From NCBI RefSeq assembly GCF_900109685.1, contig NZ_FOBB01000005.1, forward strand, positions 124,001 through 188,000: 64,000 bases of DNA, in the 5' to 3' direction. Source of the DNA: Chitinophaga rupis. Its GTDB lineage: Bacteria; Bacteroidota; Bacteroidia; Chitinophagales; Chitinophagaceae. Under the pieces are notes generated by a model, which worked only from the letters and a program-made list of their open reading frames with translations, was not told the DNA's origin and searched no databases. Positions 15,605-25,106 of this stretch are shown piece after piece (within the stretch, counting starts at the first letter, position 1; the number at the start of each line of letters is the position of its first letter). Both the position numbers and the translations under genes were made by a program.

Positions 15605-16378
15605 CTAGATGATCTGTAAATGCGGCCGTATTTTTATATCCACTACATCGCAGCGTTTGGGCTGCATAATGGTATAGAGCACAGCGGCCGCAATATCTTC
15701 CGCCTTCAGCATTTCAAGATCTTCTTCTTTTTGCTGCTGGTCAGGCACGCTAACGGGCTGCATATCTGTACCCACTGCGCCCGGTTCTATCAGCGTTACT
15801 TTAATGCCCATTTCATTGATCTCTTTGCGCACACTTTCGGAGAATCCCTGTATGGCTGCCTTGGTAGCTACATAAACGGAGCTGTTCTTTTCCCGCACAT
15901 CTGCGCTCATAGAACCAATGTTTATGATATGGCCTTCTTTATTAGGCCGCATACGGTCAATAGCCTGGCGCGTACAGGCCATATATGCAAGCAAATTGGT
16001 GTTCACCACTTTCTGCCAGTCGGCATAGCTGCCATCTGCAATGCCCTGGTAAGCCAGCGCGGCACAGTTTACCAGCACATCCAGCTTTTTAAAATGGTTA
16101 TCTGCTTCGTTAAAGAGTTTATTGATCCCCTCTTCGCCGGAAAGATCGGTAACAATACCGGTAAGACTTCCCTTCAGCTCTTCCTGGCCGGCGCTGTTAA
16201 GCGTGTCTGTAAGATGCTGCGGGTCCTGGCCTGCGATCAGCACATCGGCCCCCTGCCTGGCCAGTAAAATTGCCGTTGCACGGCCTATGCCGGTAGTGCC
16301 GCCGGTTACAACCACTGTACGCCCGGTAACGGCACCGGTTAATTGCTCATTGTATGCTGCTGTTTGCAAGGATTCCAT
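15605..16378 (-). CDS. Classical short-chain dehydrogenase/reductase
   Basis: A 257-residue SDR. The cofactor loop is TGGTTGIG (25-32), NCAA follows beta-4 (104-107), and the catalytic set is Ser156, Tyr169 and Lys173 (NIGSMSAD ... YVATK). The closing PGAVGTDM is typical. Its N-terminal ~18 residues (MESLQTAAYNEQLTGAVT) are an extension before the fold. It reduces or oxidises an unidentified alcohol/ketone in the cytoplasm. It is the second gene of an operon with the 728-residue protein (24-nt gap) and faces a zinc alcohol dehydrogenase. Confidence 0.9.
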   Translation of the reverse strand: MESLQTAAYNEQLTGAVTGRTVVVTGGTTGIGRATAILLARQGADVLIAGQDPQHLTDTLNSAGQEELKGSLTGIVTDLSGEEGINKLFNEADNHFKKLDVLVNCAALAYQGIADGSYADWQKVVNTNLLAYMACTRQAIDRMRPNKEGHIINIGSMSADVREKNSSVYVATKAAIQGFSESVRKEINEMGIKVTLIEPGAVGTDMQPVSVPDQQQKEEDLEMLKAEDIAAAVLYTIMQPKRCDVVDIKIRPHLQII

Positions 16379-16402
16379 AAGTTTATATTTTTTATTAAGA
16401 TC

Positions 16403-18589
16403 TTATTTCCAGGTGATGTTTACTTCCTGGCTTCCATGTATACTGTAAGTGATCCGCCCTTCGTGGGAGCCGGTACTTTTTACCGGTTCATTGTCTGCCA
16501 GTATGCTTAGTTCCGGCGCCGGTGCGCCGTTTGTAGTTACAATACACATGCTGCAGGTAAGCTTTTTACTGCCCAGCACTTTAAACTTTAACTGCTTGCC
16601 GTTTTGTTCCTTTGCCGTAACCGGGTAATCAATAAATACCATAAAGGATTCATCCCGGATCTTCATATAATGCCGGGGCGCCACCCCAAAAACTAATCCT
16701 GCACCATATACCTCCTGTCCAACACCGCCGGATTTTTCCCAGCCGTCATGGATATCTTCCAGGGCTATCCAAAGGGCAGGATCCAGTTCGCCTGTTTTTG
16801 TTTCCTCCGCCAGCATTTCCCGTGGTAACATGGGCGGGTAATAATATGCAGCCCGGTGTACGGTATAACGTATGAATTCAGGTAATAATAAACTGACCGC
16901 AGGCAGCAGCTCCAGCCCCTGCGCATGCATCAGGAAATCGTGTAAGGCGGCAAACCCTTCCTGCTCTTCATATACCGCGGTGTAGGGTGCATCATTGAGG
17001 GGGAACAATGAAAAGAAGTTAGGGAAATTTTTGCCATAGCCATACCGGCATTGCCAAAGGGCTACGTTCTTGAACAGGTTGGCAATACACAGGTAAGCCA
17101 GCTTAAGATATATTTCCTCTTTACATTGTTTATACAGCCGCAGCATAGCGCCGGCCGAAAAGGCGGTGTTGTTGCCCTGGTAAAATATATCAAAGCCATA
17201 ATCCTGCAATGTGAGCGCAGCTTTTTTTGCTTCCTCAAGATACCGCTCCTCTTTAGTGAGCTCCCAGGCCTGTAACATTACCAGCGCATATACGCCGGCA
17301 ACATCCTTTTCGCCTCCCATCCCTGGCTGGGTTTCGGCTTTTATTACTTCCAGGGTTTCCATATTGTAAAATACCGGCCAGCGATAGTTAAAGTGATGGG
17401 CCACCTTAATGGCAAATTCAAGGGAATTTATCAGCAGCTCCTTTGCCATACTATCTCCATCCAGCGCCATTCTTGACAGGTTCAGCAAGGGGTGATGCAG
17501 GTACCAGGAATCCATTACTTTTGGCGCCTTCTGTTCTTCCGATCCATCCAGCTGGTGTTCAAGTGCCGGCAGCCATCGCATTATGGTCTTCAGCTCTTCA
17601 TTGTAGAAGGTTTTCAGGTTATTATAAATATCATTGCCAAAATTTAGATAGTCTCCGCTCCATGCTGTGTAATCCCTTATAGGCAGCAGCACTGCCAGCT
17701 GCACCATAATTTCAGGCGGGGTATTATAATCCGACACGTATGCATTTAGATAAGCGTGCCCTTTATGCTGCTGCCAGCAGCACTTTTTGTGTTCCAGGTC
17801 ATACAGTGATTTTGACAGGATATCCGGGTAATCATGATAGATCGTTTCCGGCTTCGGCAGGTGCAGGTACAGGGATGCCAGCTGCGTCAGAAATTGTGTG
17901 GCAATTTCAAACTGGTCGTTTGGCGCCTTATTGCTAAAACAAACAAAGGCATCTGAAATGGTTACCTGCCTGCCGGCGGGCAATGGTTTATCTTTAGTAG
18001 GAGGTAAGGAAAATCCGAACTCCGGCCACTCGCCGCCTACCGTATCTGCCACAGATGTTTCGGTTGCGTTACAATAGTCGGCCAGCGCTGTAAAGTTTTG
18101 CAGGTACAGAAATGAGCCGGCTGCAGGGCGTTCCATGGATGCATAAATAATCCCCGAGCGTGTACCCACCTGCCTGATGTGGATATGCCCCTCGCTGCTT
18201 CCGTTGTCCGGTATTACAATGTCGCGCGGCCAAAAGGGGATATCCGTATCCTCAGCGGGAGTGAAAGATACTGTGTAACGTAAAAGCGGAGCGCCTTCTT
18301 CCGGGAAGCTCACTGCGGCATGGTATGTACCGATGGTGGCGCTCATTACCATTTTTATGCCGCCTTCTATATTGGTTACCTCTTCCAGCACAATGCTTTC
18401 CGGTGCATAGGCAATGCGGAAGGCCATCCTGGCAGCGTTGGCGCAGTTTGCTACCAGCCATACGGCATCCTGCATGTAATGCACTTCAAATTGAAAATCG
18501 CTTATCGTGGTTGAATACACCGGTTCGGTTGAAATATTTGCCAGCTGTTCTGCAGCGCTGGCCGCCCAAATAGAAATTCCGGATGACAT
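16403..18589 (-). CDS. Unknown 728-aa protein with (alpha/alpha)-toroid-like middle
   Basis: A large protein without a signal peptide. Residues about 1-210 look beta-rich. Residues about 230-600 are helical with features of (alpha/alpha) toroid enzymes: WYLHHPLLNLSRM, GGEKDVAGVYALVMLQAWELTKEERYLEEAKKAALTL, and NNTAFSAGAMLRLYK. The C-terminal ~110 residues are again beta-rich (GSKKLTCSMCIVTTNG ... YSIHGSQEVNITWK). This layout recalls glycan-processing hydrolases, lyases and epimerases, but I cannot assign a family. It is cotranscribed with an SDR and opposite a zinc dehydrogenase, which suggests a cytoplasmic sugar-conversion route (inference). The ATG at 18589 gives a plausible N-terminus. 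Confidence 0.75.
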   Translation of the reverse strand: MSSGISIWAASAAEQLANISTEPVYSTTISDFQFEVHYMQDAVWLVANCANAARMAFRIAYAPESIVLEEVTNIEGGIKMVMSATIGTYHAAVSFPEEGAPLLRYTVSFTPAEDTDIPFWPRDIVIPDNGSSEGHIHIRQVGTRSGIIYASMERPAAGSFLYLQNFTALADYCNATETSVADTVGGEWPEFGFSLPPTKDKPLPAGRQVTISDAFVCFSNKAPNDQFEIATQFLTQLASLYLHLPKPETIYHDYPDILSKSLYDLEHKKCCWQQHKGHAYLNAYVSDYNTPPEIMVQLAVLLPIRDYTAWSGDYLNFGNDIYNNLKTFYNEELKTIMRWLPALEHQLDGSEEQKAPKVMDSWYLHHPLLNLSRMALDGDSMAKELLINSLEFAIKVAHHFNYRWPVFYNMETLEVIKAETQPGMGGEKDVAGVYALVMLQAWELTKEERYLEEAKKAALTLQDYGFDIFYQGNNTAFSAGAMLRLYKQCKEEIYLKLAYLCIANLFKNVALWQCRYGYGKNFPNFFSLFPLNDAPYTAVYEEQEGFAALHDFLMHAQGLELLPAVSLLLPEFIRYTVHRAAYYYPPMLPREMLAEETKTGELDPALWIALEDIHDGWEKSGGVGQEVYGAGLVFGVAPRHYMKIRDESFMVFIDYPVTAKEQNGKQLKFKVLGSKKLTCSMCIVTTNGAPAPELSILADNEPVKSTGSHEGRITYSIHGSQEVNITWK

Positions 18590-18934
18590 ATATTTTAAGT
18601 CGTTTTAGTTTCTCATCATACAAGCTGACTAACATTGGCGCCGCCAGACCGTTTAAGCAGTAAAACGGCCAAAGCCGGATCAGGTCCGGATGCACGCGTA
18701 TTACGCAGCGTTTTTTTTGCATGGTAAAACATGGATGTTATTACAGATTGATATAGCCTATAGAGCTGTATACAAATTATAATCCATATACGGCGCGGAG
18801 GCATTTTCCACATTAAGGTTGAATTTGGTTAATGATGGGCTCTATTAAATGAGCAATTAAATGGACAGTTCGGTGGGATGCGATCTTAGTCTGTTGTGCG
18901 GCTACAGCTTCTTTTTGGAAAGATGGGTTTATGG
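18590..18934. other. Intergenic region, no gene seen
   Basis: This is the leader of the 728-aa gene (minus strand) and the downstream part of the glucanase gene. Short open frames here have poor composition. No -7 box of the TAnnTTTG type is obvious on the minus strand. Confidence 0.5.
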
Positions 18935-18964
18935 AAAAAAGAAAACCCGCTTATTAAGCGGGTT
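18935..18964 (-). terminator. Intrinsic terminator
   Basis: Stem AACCCGCTTA / TAAGCGGGTT (18944-18953 with 18955-18964, closing to a 3-4 nt loop), then TTTTCTTTTTT on the minus strand. It lies 24 nt beyond the glucanase stop. Confidence 0.85.
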
Positions 18965-18987
18965 CCTTTATTATAAGTTAATATTAC

Positions 18988-21165
18988 TTATTGTTTCAGG
19001 ATCTTAACCTGTTTTTGCACACCATCTTTACGGTCTATAGTAATAATATATACACCGGGTGTGAGTGAGGATACTGAAATAGTATTCCCCGGGCTTTTAA
19101 CTTTCATAACCTGGTGCCCGCTTATATCATAAATGCTAAGCGCTCTAACCTTATCATTGTTACGAAGGTGTAATTGCTCCGTCACAGGGTTGGGCGACAG
19201 TGTAACGGCGGTATTACCATCTTCCGTTTTTACTGTTTGCACGGCCATCCTGGCAGCTGATGCAACACCGGTAATGGTAAGATAATTGAGATTAAATCCG
19301 CCGGTAGCTGTGGCAATACCTATGCTATAGGTGCCTGCAGGTAAGGTTACGGTATGTGAAACATTGCCCCAGTTCTGCCATCCGCCGGTATTGGGTATGG
19401 TAACGGTACCCAGCTGTGTGGCGCCGGCATCCTTTTCCAATCGCAGGGTGGTGTTGGCGTTAGGGCTGGCCACCCGGTAATCTACCCGGTAGGTACCTGT
19501 TGCTGGAATGGTTACATTATAGGACATCCAATCGCCGGCCTCTATCCATCCTACATCCAGTCCGCCGCCTGCATCCGTAGTTGCTTCAGTGGCTACGCCG
19601 GACATATAGTTATAATCTTCTGCCTGCACAACGATCGAGGAGGTATTTGTATTTGATTCTATTTTCAGCGAGCTGGTTGAATCGTTCATGTTATTATCAA
19701 CAAGGCAATTGTCGTCCGCTGTCAATACAAGGGTTGATCCGCCGAAATTATCGTGCTTGTACAGTGTAACCTTATACCCTGAGGTCACCTTTATGGAGGA
19801 AATATCATCATTAAGAATGCCCAGCGCATTCAGCTGGCTAAGGGTATAGGTGCCGGGGCTGAGGCCTACGGCATAACCGGTATAGTTGCAATCCTTATAG
19901 GCTATGGCTGCACCGCTTGCCGTGATCCCTGAAAAACCGCCTATGGTAATAGTGGTGCGCAGGGGAGAGGTAGCATTGATGGTGGACGAATGGTTAAATA
20001 CATCGTCGTAGCAAAAAGCGTAGGTCAGGCTGTTAAGGCTGATATCGCTGCGGTGCCAGAATTTGCAATACCAGTTGTAAGGCGAAGTCTGGTAGTATTT
20101 GGATGCTGAGGAAAAGTCCTGCGTAGCGCCAGTGGCCAGCGTAAGATCAATGGCGTGGCGGTTAATGGCAGCGCAGATCTGCGCCTGCACCACTTTATCC
20201 CATTGTCCGCCGGTGGCCATCACCCCGCTGCCTTCCATTGCTTCCAGATTGGTGGGTTTGCGTGAGATGGTGCCTACCTGTCCGTCAGAAGTCCTGGTGA
20301 ATGTGAATACGTTTCCGGATACACGGCCGCTCCAGGTACCTGCATCGCCTGCGTTGAAAACCAGGTTGCCGTTTTGGTACTTGGACCAGATGGCATCAAT
20401 GTAAGAACCAAAATAATTGGCCTGTGCACCGCTTTGAAAGGCCGCTGTTTTTGAAGGGAACTTGATGATGCCATTGGCAGCATCATAACAGCCGGCAAAG
20501 TCGGCAGGTGCGGTAGATTGCCATTGTGAAAGGATCTGGCTGTGAGGGAGGAGCTCTCCAACCTTTTGGTAAAAACCGCCATTGCCCCACACTTCAAGGC
20601 CCATGGGATACTGGTAGCTGTCCACGCGGGTCGTGTTCACCCAAAGGCCGTTGGATGCATTTGTAAGCTCAATCGTTTCAAACCGGATGCCCTGGTTAGG
20701 ATCCGTGGGATTGGCAAGATTAGGCGCTGCATAACCGCTTGGCGAACCGGATGCGCCGAAGAAATAGAGATACAGCTGTGAGTTGAAGGAAATCAGGATG
20801 CGGCATCCTGCAATACCGGGAATGTTGATGACCTTATTAGGGATCTCACTCAGCTTAGCAAAACAGTTAGCATACCGGCCATTTCCGCCTGGTCCCTGGT
20901 TGCCGTTGATCACCGGCCCGGGCACGGTGTTGTTCGATACATTCATCAGGTTGACCGCACCGGTTTTGGGGTCAATCCATACATGATTGTCGTTGATGAT
21001 GCCTACAACAGCTACGTACACATTGCCATCAGCATACGCTGAGTTGTTGTACAATGTGAAGGGGACGGTAGTTTGGGCCTGTACTTTGCTCCCGGTTAAG
21101 ATGACTACAATAAACAGCAAGGCCGCGCGGGCGCAAAGCGACCCGGATAAAGATCTGGTTTTCAT
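18988..21165 (-). CDS. Secreted GH64 beta-1,3-glucanase with beta-gamma-crystallin, CBM6 and T9SS tail
   Basis: A 725-residue exported protein. The signal peptide is about 1-31 (ends KVQAQ). Residues about 33-405 match GH64 laminaripentaose-producing beta-1,3-glucanases (PFTLYNNSAYADGNVYVAVVG at the start). Residues about 410-500 are a beta-gamma-crystallin Greek-key module: YKDCNYTGYAVGL and YKHDNFGGSTLVL strands with NDDISS and MNDSTSS calcium-site signatures. Residues about 507-635 are a CBM6 (VVQAEDYNYMSGV ... GGFNLNYLTIT). The tail LSPNPVTEQLHLRNN ... KQVKILKQ is a type IX sorting domain. It likely attacks fungal or algal beta-1,3-glucan outside the cell. It is monocistronic with a strong terminator. 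Confidence 0.9.
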   Translation of the reverse strand: MKTRSLSGSLCARAALLFIVVILTGSKVQAQTTVPFTLYNNSAYADGNVYVAVVGIINDNHVWIDPKTGAVNLMNVSNNTVPGPVINGNQGPGGNGRYANCFAKLSEIPNKVINIPGIAGCRILISFNSQLYLYFFGASGSPSGYAAPNLANPTDPNQGIRFETIELTNASNGLWVNTTRVDSYQYPMGLEVWGNGGFYQKVGELLPHSQILSQWQSTAPADFAGCYDAANGIIKFPSKTAAFQSGAQANYFGSYIDAIWSKYQNGNLVFNAGDAGTWSGRVSGNVFTFTRTSDGQVGTISRKPTNLEAMEGSGVMATGGQWDKVVQAQICAAINRHAIDLTLATGATQDFSSASKYYQTSPYNWYCKFWHRSDISLNSLTYAFCYDDVFNHSSTINATSPLRTTITIGGFSGITASGAAIAYKDCNYTGYAVGLSPGTYTLSQLNALGILNDDISSIKVTSGYKVTLYKHDNFGGSTLVLTADDNCLVDNNMNDSTSSLKIESNTNTSSIVVQAEDYNYMSGVATEATTDAGGGLDVGWIEAGDWMSYNVTIPATGTYRVDYRVASPNANTTLRLEKDAGATQLGTVTIPNTGGWQNWGNVSHTVTLPAGTYSIGIATATGGFNLNYLTITGVASAARMAVQTVKTEDGNTAVTLSPNPVTEQLHLRNNDKVRALSIYDISGHQVMKVKSPGNTISVSSLTPGVYIITIDRKDGVQKQVKILKQ

Positions 21166-21247
21166 TGAACAATAGGTATTAGATTAACGAGAGCACCTGC
21201 TAATGTAAATAAACTTTTTTGTAAGTTATCATGTGAAATCAATGAGA

Positions 21248-22432
21248 TCAGGCGGCCATGTTTTGTAGTATTCGCCTGTCAGTATCCTGCCCTTTATAAA
21301 CGTACTTTTTAACCACTGATATCCATACACTTGATAACAGTAATGAAAGTGCAGTAACGGCTATACAGGCTTTAAAAATATTAAAGGGTATAATGTGCAT
21401 TTGATAGGCCAGTGAGCAGGCAAGGATACCAAATTCGCCGGTCTGGGATAATAGCGCCCCGGCATAAATGCTTTTACGGATGGGAAATCTGAGCATGTGA
21501 AAAATGCCTGCCGACAGCACGCTGTTAACAAGCATAATCACAACGGTAATTGCCGCAATGAAGGTCCAGTTATGAACCAGGTAGATCACATCAAAACGGA
21601 TGCCCACTGAAACAAAGAACAGGGCTGTAAAAAATACTTTGAAAGGTCCCAGCGTATGCTCCAGCCAGTGAAATCCCTTAACCCGCCCTATAAAAATTCC
21701 TGCAGCAAAGCTGCCAATGGATGCGGTTAACCCCATCAGGGAAACAATCAAAGCCAGTCCCAGGCAAATACATGCAGCGGTAAACACCTGTAGCTCATGG
21801 TCGTTTTCCAGGCCCGCAACCGGGCTTGCAAAAAAGTTCCGGTTCCTGACCGACCTAAGTAAGAAGAAGAGGGCAATACAGGCTATTACTGAAACAATGA
21901 GCTTAACAGGATCCGTTTTTTGAGGTCCTATTAATTGAAAGAAGGTTAAAACCGGCGCCAGTAATACATCCTGTAGCAGCAGGATATTTAAAACAGTTTT
22001 ACCGGTTAAGCTGCGTATTTCTCCGTTGCTTTTAAGAAAACCACTGACTACGGCCGTGCTATTGAAGATAAGCAGTACAGTGAACAATGCCACGGTAGTT
22101 AAGGGCCATGCGAAAATACGGCCGACCAGGTATACCAATAGAAAACTAACGATGGTTTTTACAATCTGGGCGATAACAGGTACAAACAGCAGGCTTTTCC
22201 TGTTTGGTATTTCATTTTCCATTCCAAGGAAGAACATGAGCAGTAAAATGCCAATTTCGCCCAGGCCCTCAACAGTATCCGGGCTGGAAAACACACCGGT
22301 AATATTAGGTCCAAGTACAATGCCTGCCAGGATGTAAGCAACCATGTATGGCTGCCGCGCCTTTTTTAGTACCACGATCAGCAGCAGAATAACCAGGCAA
22401 AGAACACAAACCGGTAAAAGTATATTGTGCAT
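21248..22432 (-). CDS. CPA2-family cation:proton antiporter
   Basis: A 394-residue integral membrane protein with about eleven or twelve hydrophobic segments. Recognisable family blocks are YMVAYILAGIVLGP, GEIGILLLMFFLGMEN, the unwound-helix region LTASIGSFAAGIFIGR, and ALLSQTGEFGILACSLAYQ. It is the membrane domain only; no TrkA-N/RCK regulatory domain follows. It exchanges Na+ or K+ for H+ across the inner membrane. It is divergent from groES with a 289-nt gap. Its role beside the chaperonin genes, such as ion or pH stress, is only suggested by position. Confidence 0.9.
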   Translation of the reverse strand: MHNILLPVCVLCLVILLLIVVLKKARQPYMVAYILAGIVLGPNITGVFSSPDTVEGLGEIGILLLMFFLGMENEIPNRKSLLFVPVIAQIVKTIVSFLLVYLVGRIFAWPLTTVALFTVLLIFNSTAVVSGFLKSNGEIRSLTGKTVLNILLLQDVLLAPVLTFFQLIGPQKTDPVKLIVSVIACIALFFLLRSVRNRNFFASPVAGLENDHELQVFTAACICLGLALIVSLMGLTASIGSFAAGIFIGRVKGFHWLEHTLGPFKVFFTALFFVSVGIRFDVIYLVHNWTFIAAITVVIMLVNSVLSAGIFHMLRFPIRKSIYAGALLSQTGEFGILACSLAYQMHIIPFNIFKACIAVTALSLLLSSVWISVVKKYVYKGQDTDRRILQNMAA

Positions 22433-22721
22433 GAGAAGCAGACTTTTTTAGCAGCAGACAATACCAATGCCATGGCATTTCCCTGAAAATTTGGCATTGC
22501 TTCCGGTAGCAGGAAAGATCCTTCAATTGTGCTGTAGTCTTTTTCTTTGTAAAATTTTTGAGTATCCGGGAGTGTCAATTTTTCAATACGGACAGTGACA
22601 AAATGTAATTTTTTGCCGCTGGCATAACGCTTGTGAGGTGCAAAAAAAGCAGTTGCGGCCGCCGCTGCGATGATATAACCAGCTATATGATATTGTTTTT
22701 AATCAATGCAATTTCAATGTT

Positions 22722-23003
22722 ATGGTAACCAATTTTCAAGCACAGCCACTTCATGACCGGGTCATTGTTCGCCCGGTACCCGCCGAAGAAAAAACAACCG
22801 GTGGTATCATTATTCCGGACACCGCAAAAGAGAAACCTCAGCGTGGCACTATTGTAGCCGCCGGCCCGGGGAAAAAAGATGAGCCGTTGAGCGTTAAATC
22901 AGGAGATACCGTGTTATACGGTAAATATGCAGGTACAGAGCTGCAATTAAATGGAGAAGATCTGCTGATCATGCGGGAAGCTGATATTTTAGCCATCCTC
23001 TAA
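22722..23003 (+). CDS. groES: Co-chaperonin GroES
   Basis: A 93-residue GroES of normal length. Seen: [42 protein letters not shown], which includes the mobile loop (TTGGIIIPD), and the C-terminal [18 protein letters not shown]. It forms the heptameric lid of GroEL in the cytoplasm. groEL starts 57 nt downstream. No CIRCE (TTAGCACTC-N9-GAGTGCTAA) or clear heat-shock promoter can be seen in the 289 nt upstream, so how it is heat-regulated, if at all, is not visible. Confidence 0.97.
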   Translation: MVTNFQAQPLHDRVIVRPVPAEEKTTGGIIIPDTAKEKPQRGTIVAAGPGKKDEPLSVKSGDTVLYGKYAGTELQLNGEDLLIMREADILAIL

Positions 23004-23060
23004 GGCTGGGTTATCAGCTATTCAACTACAAATCATTTGTGGACAGTAAAAAAAACAGGT

Positions 23061-24692
23061 ATGTCAAAGCAACTTTTCTTTGAGCTGGATGCAAGAAACA
23101 AAATGAAGAAAGGCGTTGATGTTTTAGCCAACGCTGTTAAGGTAACACTCGGTCCACAGGGCCGTAATGTTGTATTGGAGAAGAAATTTGGTGCCCCTGC
23201 TATTACAAAGGACGGCGTTAGTGTGGCAAAGGAAATTGAGCTGGAAGATCCCATTGAAAATATGGGTGCTCAGATGGTAAAGGAAGTGGCTTCCAAAACC
23301 GCCGACATTGCAGGAGACGGCACTACAACGGCTACGGTGCTGGCGCAGGCAATGATTAATGAAGGACTCAGGAACGTGGCTGCTGGTGCTAACCCAATGG
23401 ACCTGAAAAGAGGGATGGATAAAGCGGTGGAATCCATTGTGCAAAACTTAAAAGAACAATCAAGGTTTGTTGGAAGTGATGTGCAAAAGATCCGTCAGGT
23501 GGCCACCATTTCAGCCAACAATGACGATACGATCGGCAAGCTGATTGCTGAAGCATTTGCAAAAGTAGGAACAGAAGGCGTAATAACAGTCGAGGAGGCA
23601 AAGGGAACCGGAACTACCGTTGAAGTAGTTGAAGGTATGCAGTTCGACCGCGGTTATATATCTCCTTACTTTGTGACAAACAGCGAAAAGATGCAGGTGG
23701 TGCTGGAAAAACCTTACATCCTGATCTATGACAAAAAGCTGTCAACGATGAAGGAGCTGATCACCATCCTCGAAAAGACTGCACAGACAGGAAGGCCCCT
23801 GCTTATTATTGCTGAAGACCTTGAAGGGGAAGCCCTGGCCACATTAGTGGTAAACAAAATAAGGGGTACCCTTAAAGTGGCTGCTGTTAAGGCTCCGGGT
23901 TTTGGCGACCGACGCAGGGAAATGCTCCAGGACATTGCTGTACTAACTAACGGAACGCTGATCAGTGAAGAACAGGGATATAAGCTGGAAAATGCTGATC
24001 TGACATCCCTGGGAAGCTGTGAATCGGTGACCATAGATAAGGACAATACAACCATTGTTGGTGGATACGGGGATAAAGATGCAATTGCCGGAAGGATTAG
24101 CCAGATAAAAGCACAGATTGAAAGCACTACTTCTGACTATGACCGCGAAAAATTGCAGGAAAGGCTTGCTAAGCTGAGCGGAGGTGTTGCCGTGCTATAT
24201 GTAGGCGCCGCCACTGAAGTTGAGATGAAAGAGAAGAAAGACCGGGTGGACGATGCGTTGCATGCAACCCGTGCGGCCGTGCAGGAAGGTATTGTGCCCG
24301 GCGGTGGGGTAGCTTACATCAGGGCAGTTGAAAAGTTAAGTGAATTACAAGGCGCCAACGATGATGAATCCACAGGTATCGCCATTGTTAAACGCTCCGT
24401 GGAAGAGCCGTTACGGCAAATTGTGTACAACTGCGGCCTGGAGGGAAGCGTAGTTATAGGAAAGATCCGGGAAGGGAAAGCGGATTATGGCTTTAACGCA
24501 CGTACGGAGCAATATGAGAACCTCTTTGAAGCCGGCGTAATTGATCCTACAAAGGTTACCAGAATTGCGATCGAAAATGCCGCTTCTATTGCAGGTATGC
24601 TGCTTACCACAGAATGTGTGGTGGCAGATAAGCCCAAAAAAGAGCAGCCCGCCGCGATGGCCGCACCTGGCATGGGCGGAATGGATTATTAA
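23061..24692 (+). CDS. groEL: Chaperonin GroEL
   Basis: A 543-residue 60-kDa chaperonin. The start is placed at the ATG at 23061 ([12 protein letters not shown]), which fits the family. The upstream ATG at 23037 only adds WTVKKTG. Seen: [19 protein letters not shown], the nucleotide-binding [13 protein letters not shown], the apical-domain segment [14 protein letters not shown], and the GGxxM-type tail PGMGGMDY. The N-terminal [18 protein letters not shown] is less canonical than the usual KFN-EARD form in Bacteroidota, so this may be a second copy in the genome (inference). It is the second gene of groES-groEL and ends at a strong terminator. Confidence 0.97.
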   Translation: MSKQLFFELDARNKMKKGVDVLANAVKVTLGPQGRNVVLEKKFGAPAITKDGVSVAKEIELEDPIENMGAQMVKEVASKTADIAGDGTTTATVLAQAMINEGLRNVAAGANPMDLKRGMDKAVESIVQNLKEQSRFVGSDVQKIRQVATISANNDDTIGKLIAEAFAKVGTEGVITVEEAKGTGTTVEVVEGMQFDRGYISPYFVTNSEKMQVVLEKPYILIYDKKLSTMKELITILEKTAQTGRPLLIIAEDLEGEALATLVVNKIRGTLKVAAVKAPGFGDRRREMLQDIAVLTNGTLISEEQGYKLENADLTSLGSCESVTIDKDNTTIVGGYGDKDAIAGRISQIKAQIESTTSDYDREKLQERLAKLSGGVAVLYVGAATEVEMKEKKDRVDDALHATRAAVQEGIVPGGGVAYIRAVEKLSELQGANDDESTGIAIVKRSVEEPLRQIVYNCGLEGSVVIGKIREGKADYGFNARTEQYENLFEAGVIDPTKVTRIAIENAASIAGMLLTTECVVADKPKKEQPAAMAAPGMGGMDY

Positions 24693-24713
24693 TCCGGTTT
24701 ACAGTACCGGCAT

Positions 24714-24746
24714 AAAGCCTGCAAGCTTTTGCAGGCTTTTTTTATT
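24714..24746 (+). terminator. Intrinsic terminator of groESL
   Basis: A perfect 11-bp stem (24714-24724 with 24729-24739, loop GCTT), followed by TTTATTTT. Confidence 0.92.
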
Positions 24747-24794
24747 TTGGCCGGTTCACGGGTATCTGGCCATTGTCATTTACAGCTATCTCCC

Positions 24795-24944
24795 TTAATG
24801 CCGTTTAAAATACTGTACCTCCTGCTCATGTTTTTTAGCTGCTGCAAGGGAATCAAATGTACCAAGATTACGGCGCTTGTGCGTTTTGGGATCTTTCTTA
24901 ACAGAGTATAATCTGTATTGCCCTGATTTTAATTTCCTGATCAT
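24795..24944 (-). CDS. Small conserved basic protein, 49 aa
   Basis: From the ATG at 24942-24944: MIRKLKSGQYRLYSVKKDPKT, continuing HKRRNLGTFDSLAAAKKHEQEVQYFKRH. Proteins with this KLKSGxYRLYS...GKRRNLGTF...A..HE..VQYFK pattern are widespread, short and highly basic. The pattern resembles the Arm-type DNA-binding segment of integrases, so nucleic-acid binding is likely. An ATG 16 codons further up adds an unlikely N-terminus. It is convergent with groEL and monocistronic. Confidence 0.78.
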   Translation of the reverse strand: MIRKLKSGQYRLYSVKKDPKTHKRRNLGTFDSLAAAKKHEQEVQYFKRH

Positions 24945-25106
24945 AATTATTGAGTTTTGGGTGAAAACGCTTACGTGTAGATATTTCCACACTTACTATT
25001 AAGGCGCAAAAAAACCGTACCGTTTTTAAGAAGGCTTAATAATTGCGGCACATTCAGATTGATATCGTAACCAACCTCGTGTATTAATACCTAAAATCAT
25101 AATCAT

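Noticed and set aside
18616-18813. 65-codon frame upstream of the 728-residue gene
   Set aside because: Unlikely composition (WIIICIQLYRLYQSV), no start context, and it covers the probable promoter of the downstream gene.
22433-22721. CIRCE element upstream of groES
   Set aside because: No TTAGCACTC-N9-GAGTGCTAA-like sequence is present on either strand.
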